Shown one piece after another: positions 31,847 through 35,900 of a stretch of DNA of 35,900 bases (positions within the stretch are counted from its first letter, which is position 1; every line of letters begins with the position of its first letter). Position numbers and translations under genes: made by a program. Under the pieces are notes generated by a model, which was given only the letters and a program-made list of their open reading frames with translations, was not told the origin of the DNA and searched no databases. The stretch is from Alphaproteobacteria bacterium (lineage in GTDB: Bacteria; Pseudomonadota; Alphaproteobacteria; UBA6615): positions 1-35,900 of the forward strand of contig JAPKDV010000009.1 in NCBI GenBank assembly GCA_028822385.1. Direction: 5' to 3'.

Positions 31847-33694
31847 TTGACGACTTCGCCTTCCGATATCGATCACCAGTTAGGCAACGACGCGCAGATA
31901 CTGTGGCGCATCATCCAGCTGTGCCTTCACTATCGCGGCCGTGTTCTCATCGCCGTCGGCGCAACCGTGATCGCCGCGCTATTCCAACTCGCTGTACCTC
32001 CGCTTCTCGGTAGTGCCGTTGATGGCGCGCTGGGCCTACTCGACACCGTTAGCTCCGCGAAGTCGGATGCCCGCACCACACTTTTCCAAACTGCAGCGCT
32101 GCTGCTCGGCGTCTCAATTCTACGCGGCCTCTTCACCCTCATACACAATTATACTGGCGAAGCCGTTGGCCATATGATGGCTAACGGCCTCCGGCTCGCC
32201 TTCTACAATAAACTGCAAGGTTTAAGCTTTTCATTCCACGACAGGGTTCATACCGGAGAGCTAATCACCCGCGGCATGCTCGACCTAGAAGGCGTACGGA
32301 TGTTCGTCAGTACCGGCCTGATGCGCCTCGTCCTGTTGACCATTCTAATTGGTGCCGGCTCTTATCTACTTCTCTCTGCCGACCTAATTCTCGGCGCCAT
32401 GAGCCTTAGTTTTGTGCCGTTCGTAGCATGGAAGTCGGCCATGGCGCGGCTCAAGCTGCGGTCTCTATGGCTGGCCCTGCAGGAGCGGATGGGGGTCATC
32501 GGCAGGATCATGGACGAGAACCTAACAGGCATCCGGGTGGTTCGTGCGTTCGGCGCTGAAAACTATGAGCTCGCCAAATATGGGGAAGCGGCGGACACCG
32601 CGATGGCGCTGGCCGACCAACGCATTAAGACCAGGGTGGCGTCGACCACAATCATGACGTTCGCCTATTTCATAGCAATGGGTCTTGTTCTGTGGGTTGG
32701 CGGATTGCGTGTGCTTGAGGGCCGTCTGACCGTGGGTGACTTAACCGAATTTCTCACCTTCATGACGATTCTTCAATCGCCGGTCCGCCAACTGGGCCTA
32801 CTAGTGAACTCGTTCGCTCGGGCCTCGACTACCGGACGCCGGCTGTTTGCGGTCCTCGATCTTGAGCCTACAATCGCTGACCGGCCCGGCGCAAAGCCGC
32901 TGCAAATCAAGGACTCCCTGGTCAGTTACGAAAATGTCTCGTTTAGCTATGACGGCGATGACGGCCTTCCAACACTGCATGGGGTCTCGTTCAAGGTCCA
33001 ACGTGGCCGGTCCCTCGGAATCGTTGGACCGCCAGGGGCCGGAAAATCGACAATCGCCCATCTGCTAACCCGCTTCTACGACGTCTCCGACGGCCGCATT
33101 ACCCTAGATGGTCAGGATGTACGCGATGTCACCTTGGAATCACTCCGCCGTCAGGTGTTGGCAGTACCACAGGACCCGTTCCTGTTTACGACATCGCTGG
33201 AAAACAACATCGCCTATGGCGATCCCTGGGCCGAAGACGGGTCCATCGTCAATGCTGCCTCTTTGGCACAGATTGATACATTTATTGGCAGTCTACCCGA
33301 AGGCTACAGTACCTTGGTAGGCGAACGCGGAGTATCACTGTCGGGGGGGCAGAAGCAGCGCATTGCGATCGCCCGTACCGCTATGCTCGAGCCAGCGGTA
33401 CTGATCCTCGACGATTCGACGGCGGCGATCGATGCTGGTACCGAGCAGCAGATCCGCGAGTTACTGAAAGCGCCCATGAAATCCTGCGCAACGATCTTTA
33501 TTTCCCACCGCTTGAGAACCCTACTCCATGCCGACGAGATTATATTTCTCAAGGGCGGACGAATCATCGAGCGGGGGACACACGACAGCCTGATCGCTCA
33601 AGGGGGCCACTACGCCGAACTCCATTTCTTACAAAACCAGCTCGACAACGAACTGGATAACAACCCCTCCAGCATTAAGGGGGCGGCGCAATGA
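31847..33694 (+). CDS. ABC exporter half-transporter with degenerate ATPase site
   Basis: A 615-residue half-transporter: six-helix exporter membrane domain (about 30-320), then an ATPase domain (355-590). Walker A GPPGAGKST (394-402), Q-loop Gln442, signature LSGGQ (498-502), Walker B VLILDD (518-523) and H-loop His554. The residue after the Walker B Asp is Asp523 rather than the catalytic Glu, the mark of the degenerate site in heterodimeric exporters such as TM287/288 and BmrCD. Start is TTG at 31847; no in-frame ATG or GTG lies near the first helix, and the ribosome binding site is weak. Its stop overlaps the ATG of the partner gene (ATGA), so the two are translationally coupled. Probably exports lipid or drug-like molecules across the inner membrane. 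Confidence 0.93.
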   Translation: MTTSPSDIDHQLGNDAQILWRIIQLCLHYRGRVLIAVGATVIAALFQLAVPPLLGSAVDGALGLLDTVSSAKSDARTTLFQTAALLLGVSILRGLFTLIHNYTGEAVGHMMANGLRLAFYNKLQGLSFSFHDRVHTGELITRGMLDLEGVRMFVSTGLMRLVLLTILIGAGSYLLLSADLILGAMSLSFVPFVAWKSAMARLKLRSLWLALQERMGVIGRIMDENLTGIRVVRAFGAENYELAKYGEAADTAMALADQRIKTRVASTTIMTFAYFIAMGLVLWVGGLRVLEGRLTVGDLTEFLTFMTILQSPVRQLGLLVNSFARASTTGRRLFAVLDLEPTIADRPGAKPLQIKDSLVSYENVSFSYDGDDGLPTLHGVSFKVQRGRSLGIVGPPGAGKSTIAHLLTRFYDVSDGRITLDGQDVRDVTLESLRRQVLAVPQDPFLFTTSLENNIAYGDPWAEDGSIVNAASLAQIDTFIGSLPEGYSTLVGERGVSLSGGQKQRIAIARTAMLEPAVLILDDSTAAIDAGTEQQIRELLKAPMKSCATIFISHRLRTLLHADEIIFLKGGRIIERGTHDSLIAQGGHYAELHFLQNQLDNELDNNPSSIKGAAQ

Positions 33695-35562
33695 CCACGA
33701 CGAACGACAGCACCCAGAACCCACCGGAGCGCGGCCGCCCACCACACGCCTATGTGGGCTCGCAGATCAACCTCGATGAGGAAATGTTTGGTGCACTGTT
33801 TGATGGTGGCGTGGTACGCCGATTCATGGCCTATGTGCGGCCCTACCGCAAACAAGTTTGGCTAGCAATCGCCGCAGTCTTGGTCGTCACCATGGCCCAA
33901 TTGGCCATACCACTAATTATTCGGTTCGGCATCGACAATGTGATTTTGGCCAACGATGGCGATGCCGTCGGCCTGCTTCTGGTGGTCATGGTGTTCGCGG
34001 CCGTCATTACGGTCAATTACGGCGCCAACTGGCTGCAGGACCGGCTGATAGGGATAACCGGCGAGCATGTCATCTTCGATCTACGCCAAGCCATGTACGC
34101 CCATCTGCAAAATGTATCTCTCTCGTTTATGGATAAAACCGAAACCGGGCGCATGATGTCGCGCCTAACCGGCGACGTAAACTCTCTGCAGGAATTTCTC
34201 GAAAACTCTGTCACCGCGTTCGGGGATCTGGTCCTGCTATTTGGCATCGTCGTCATCATGCTGACTATGGATTTTGAGCTTGGCATCCTCACCCTGTCGG
34301 TGGTGCCGACCTTGTTCATCGTCCGCGTGATCTGGTTGCCACGCGCACGGGTGGCATTCCGCCGCGCTCGAGAAACCAACTCCAACGCCAATGGCGCCCT
34401 GGCCGAAGGGATCCGAGCCGTACGAACGGTGCAGAGCATGCGACGCGAGTCGGTCAATTTCGATCTATACGACGAGAAGGTCCAAGATAATCTCAATGCA
34501 CACCTGAAGTCTGCCCAAATGGCCCAAATGATGGTGCCGATCGTCGACACTCTGACCGGTGCGGCGATGGGAATCGTGATCGTGGTCGGCGGTCTCCAAG
34601 TCCTAGATAGTACGCTTGACGTAGGCGTCATGATCGCCTTCCTATTTTACGTACAACGTTTTTTCGACCCTATCCGCTCGCTCACCATCCAGTACTCCGT
34701 AATGCAACGAGCCATGGCGTCGGGCAAACGAATCTTCGAAGTCCTCGACGTTCCCTTGGCTATCGACGACGGTCCCGATGCCATGGACCCAGATACCATA
34801 GAGGGATCAGTCGAGTTCCGTAACGTCACGTTCAGTTACGTCAAGAATCAGCCGGTATTACAGAATGTAAATTTTAAGCTGGCTCCGGGCGAGACTTTGG
34901 CCCTAGTTGGCCCGACAGGCTCGGGTAAAACTAGTATTACGTCGCTGCTACATCGGTTTTACGAGGTCAACGAGGGTGCGGTGCTGATCGACGGTTACGA
35001 CGTGCGCGACTACGCCAAGGCGGCGCTGGGTAAGCACATCGCCATGGTCTTGCAGGACCCTTTCCTATTCACCGGAACTATATTCGAGAACATCAGGTAC
35101 AGGACCGTCGGGGCGACCCGCGAGGATGTCGAACGCGCTACGCGCGTGGTAGGCGCCCATGATTTTATCACCCTGCTCGCCAACGGCTATGACACAATTC
35201 TCGAAGAACAAGGCCGTAACTTATCGCTCGGCCAGCGCCAATTGCTTAGTTTTGCCCGCGCACTGGTGGCAGACGCCAAGATACTGGTGCTCGACGAAGC
35301 GACGGCAAATATCGACAGCCATACCGAGCGCCAAATCCAAACAGCCCTCAAACGTTTGCTCGAGGGCCGCACCGGCATCGTCATCGCCCACCGGCTTGCC
35401 ACCGTGCGCAACGCCGATAGGATTGTCGTCCTGCAGAACGGCCACGTCGTCGAAATCGGACCCCACGCTGCGCTGGTCGCACAAGGCGGGCTCTACGCGC
35501 GTCTTTACGACCTTAACTACGCATCGTTCGACGATGTGCCGGAAGAACAGTTCAAATCATAG
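33691..35562 (+). CDS. ABC exporter half-transporter, catalytically competent partner
   Basis: A 623-residue half-transporter with an extra N-terminal tail of about 40 residues (MTTTNDSTQNPPERGRPP...), a six-helix membrane domain (about 45-335) and an ATPase domain (372-610). Walker A GPTGSGKT (407-414), Q-loop Gln455, signature LSLGQ (511-515, second Gly replaced by Leu), Walker B ILVLDE (531-536) with catalytic Glu536, and H-loop His567. In a heterodimer its Walker motifs pair with the canonical LSGGQ of the partner (active site), while its LSLGQ faces the partner's LDD site (degenerate). This is exactly the TM287/288-type asymmetry. It overlaps the partner gene by 4 nt. Confidence 0.93.
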   Translation: MTTTNDSTQNPPERGRPPHAYVGSQINLDEEMFGALFDGGVVRRFMAYVRPYRKQVWLAIAAVLVVTMAQLAIPLIIRFGIDNVILANDGDAVGLLLVVMVFAAVITVNYGANWLQDRLIGITGEHVIFDLRQAMYAHLQNVSLSFMDKTETGRMMSRLTGDVNSLQEFLENSVTAFGDLVLLFGIVVIMLTMDFELGILTLSVVPTLFIVRVIWLPRARVAFRRARETNSNANGALAEGIRAVRTVQSMRRESVNFDLYDEKVQDNLNAHLKSAQMAQMMVPIVDTLTGAAMGIVIVVGGLQVLDSTLDVGVMIAFLFYVQRFFDPIRSLTIQYSVMQRAMASGKRIFEVLDVPLAIDDGPDAMDPDTIEGSVEFRNVTFSYVKNQPVLQNVNFKLAPGETLALVGPTGSGKTSITSLLHRFYEVNEGAVLIDGYDVRDYAKAALGKHIAMVLQDPFLFTGTIFENIRYRTVGATREDVERATRVVGAHDFITLLANGYDTILEEQGRNLSLGQRQLLSFARALVADAKILVLDEATANIDSHTERQIQTALKRLLEGRTGIVIAHRLATVRNADRIVVLQNGHVVEIGPHAALVAQGGLYARLYDLNYASFDDVPEEQFKS

Positions 35563-35900
35563 AATTTGCGGTTATGGGTGGGAAACGCGAGAGAAACGCA
35601 GAATACGTGCCGAGAAACTGCGGGAGCTTGGAGAGCTGGAGGGCTTGTTAAAGCTAAAGGGTTTACTGACTTAGTGCTGTTCCGGACGTATGCAGAAAGG
35701 AGTAAAATTTATTTCCTGAGACGCACTACCAGGTGCACTAAGCTCGACAGAAGATACGGCTTTATTGACCCCTGCCTTAGCTGGCACCCTCCCCCGAAAC
35801 CAGTTCCGTTAGCTGAATCCCACTGAAACGAGATTTATTCGTCCGGATTAGTATTAATAGGGGATACGGGGAGTCCCAACTGAGAAAGCGGGGGTGCCCC
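35563..35900. other. terminal non-coding stretch
   Basis: About 340 bp after the ABC operon to the end of the window. Frames present are short and lack ribosome binding sites or recognisable motifs. No U-tailed hairpin follows the ABC operon within this stretch. I see nothing that can be named; a promoter or the beginning of a gene beyond the window is possible. Confidence 0.4.

Overview
The window (35.9 kb, moderately GC-rich) looks like a chromosomal segment of a free-living, probably marine, alphaproteobacterium. The pointers are an intracellular PHB depolymerase with PhaR-like sites, a fasciclin/SDR/DUF2177 cluster behind a promoter resembling alphaproteobacterial RpoE (ECF) promoters, YghU, SelO and MsrA genes, and a large stock of short catabolic operons. 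This assignment is inference from gene content. I see no rRNA, tRNA, CRISPR array, transposase, integrase or phage gene.

Layout. 0-3 kb: an esterase-like hydrolase faces a minus-strand operon (Rieske ferredoxin, 95-aa protein, metal-dependent amidohydrolase). That operon is followed by a 26-codon mini-gene with a near-perfect anti-16S ribosome binding site and a terminator. 3-5 kb: fasciclin protein, small Cys-rich protein, CsgA-like SDR and DUF2177 membrane protein. 5-8 kb: metallo-beta-lactamase-fold hydrolase, TauD/TfdA dioxygenase and BASS transporter. 8-9.5 kb: glutamate dehydrogenase. 9.5-14.1 kb: YciI, FAH-family and VOC proteins, then a dioxygenase operon divergent from a LysR regulator. 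14.1-15.5 kb: PHB depolymerase. 15.5-20.9 kb: MFS exporter, two hydrolases, a phytoene-desaturase-like flavoprotein and a thioesterase. 20.9-22.5 kb: a decaying patch with a cupin gene carrying one amber codon and a GMC oxidoreductase relic. 22.5-28.4 kb: glutathione/redox genes (three GST-fold proteins, an FMN-dependent hydroxyacid oxidase homologue, SelO, MsrA). 28.6-30.2 kb: VOC protein and MECR-like reductase. 30.2-31.8 kb: an AT-richer stretch with a RibF-like protein lacking the riboflavin kinase core. 31.8-35.6 kb: a heterodimeric ABC exporter.

How the genes fit together. Most of the window reads as peripheral metabolism: opening, oxidising and hydrolysing small organic acids or xenobiotics (Rieske, amidohydrolase, FAH, VOC, 2-oxoglutarate dioxygenases, esterases, thioesterase). 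It is combined with glutathione-linked detoxification and oxidative-stress repair (GSTs, YghU, MsrA, SelO, possibly the RpoE-type fasciclin/SDR/DUF2177 set). PHB mobilisation and ammonium assimilation (GdhA) link this to carbon and nitrogen storage. No single unmistakable new multi-gene system is visible. The best candidates for something undescribed are the 26-aa mini-gene, the kinase-less RibF homologue, and the active-site-altered oxidase and hydrolase.
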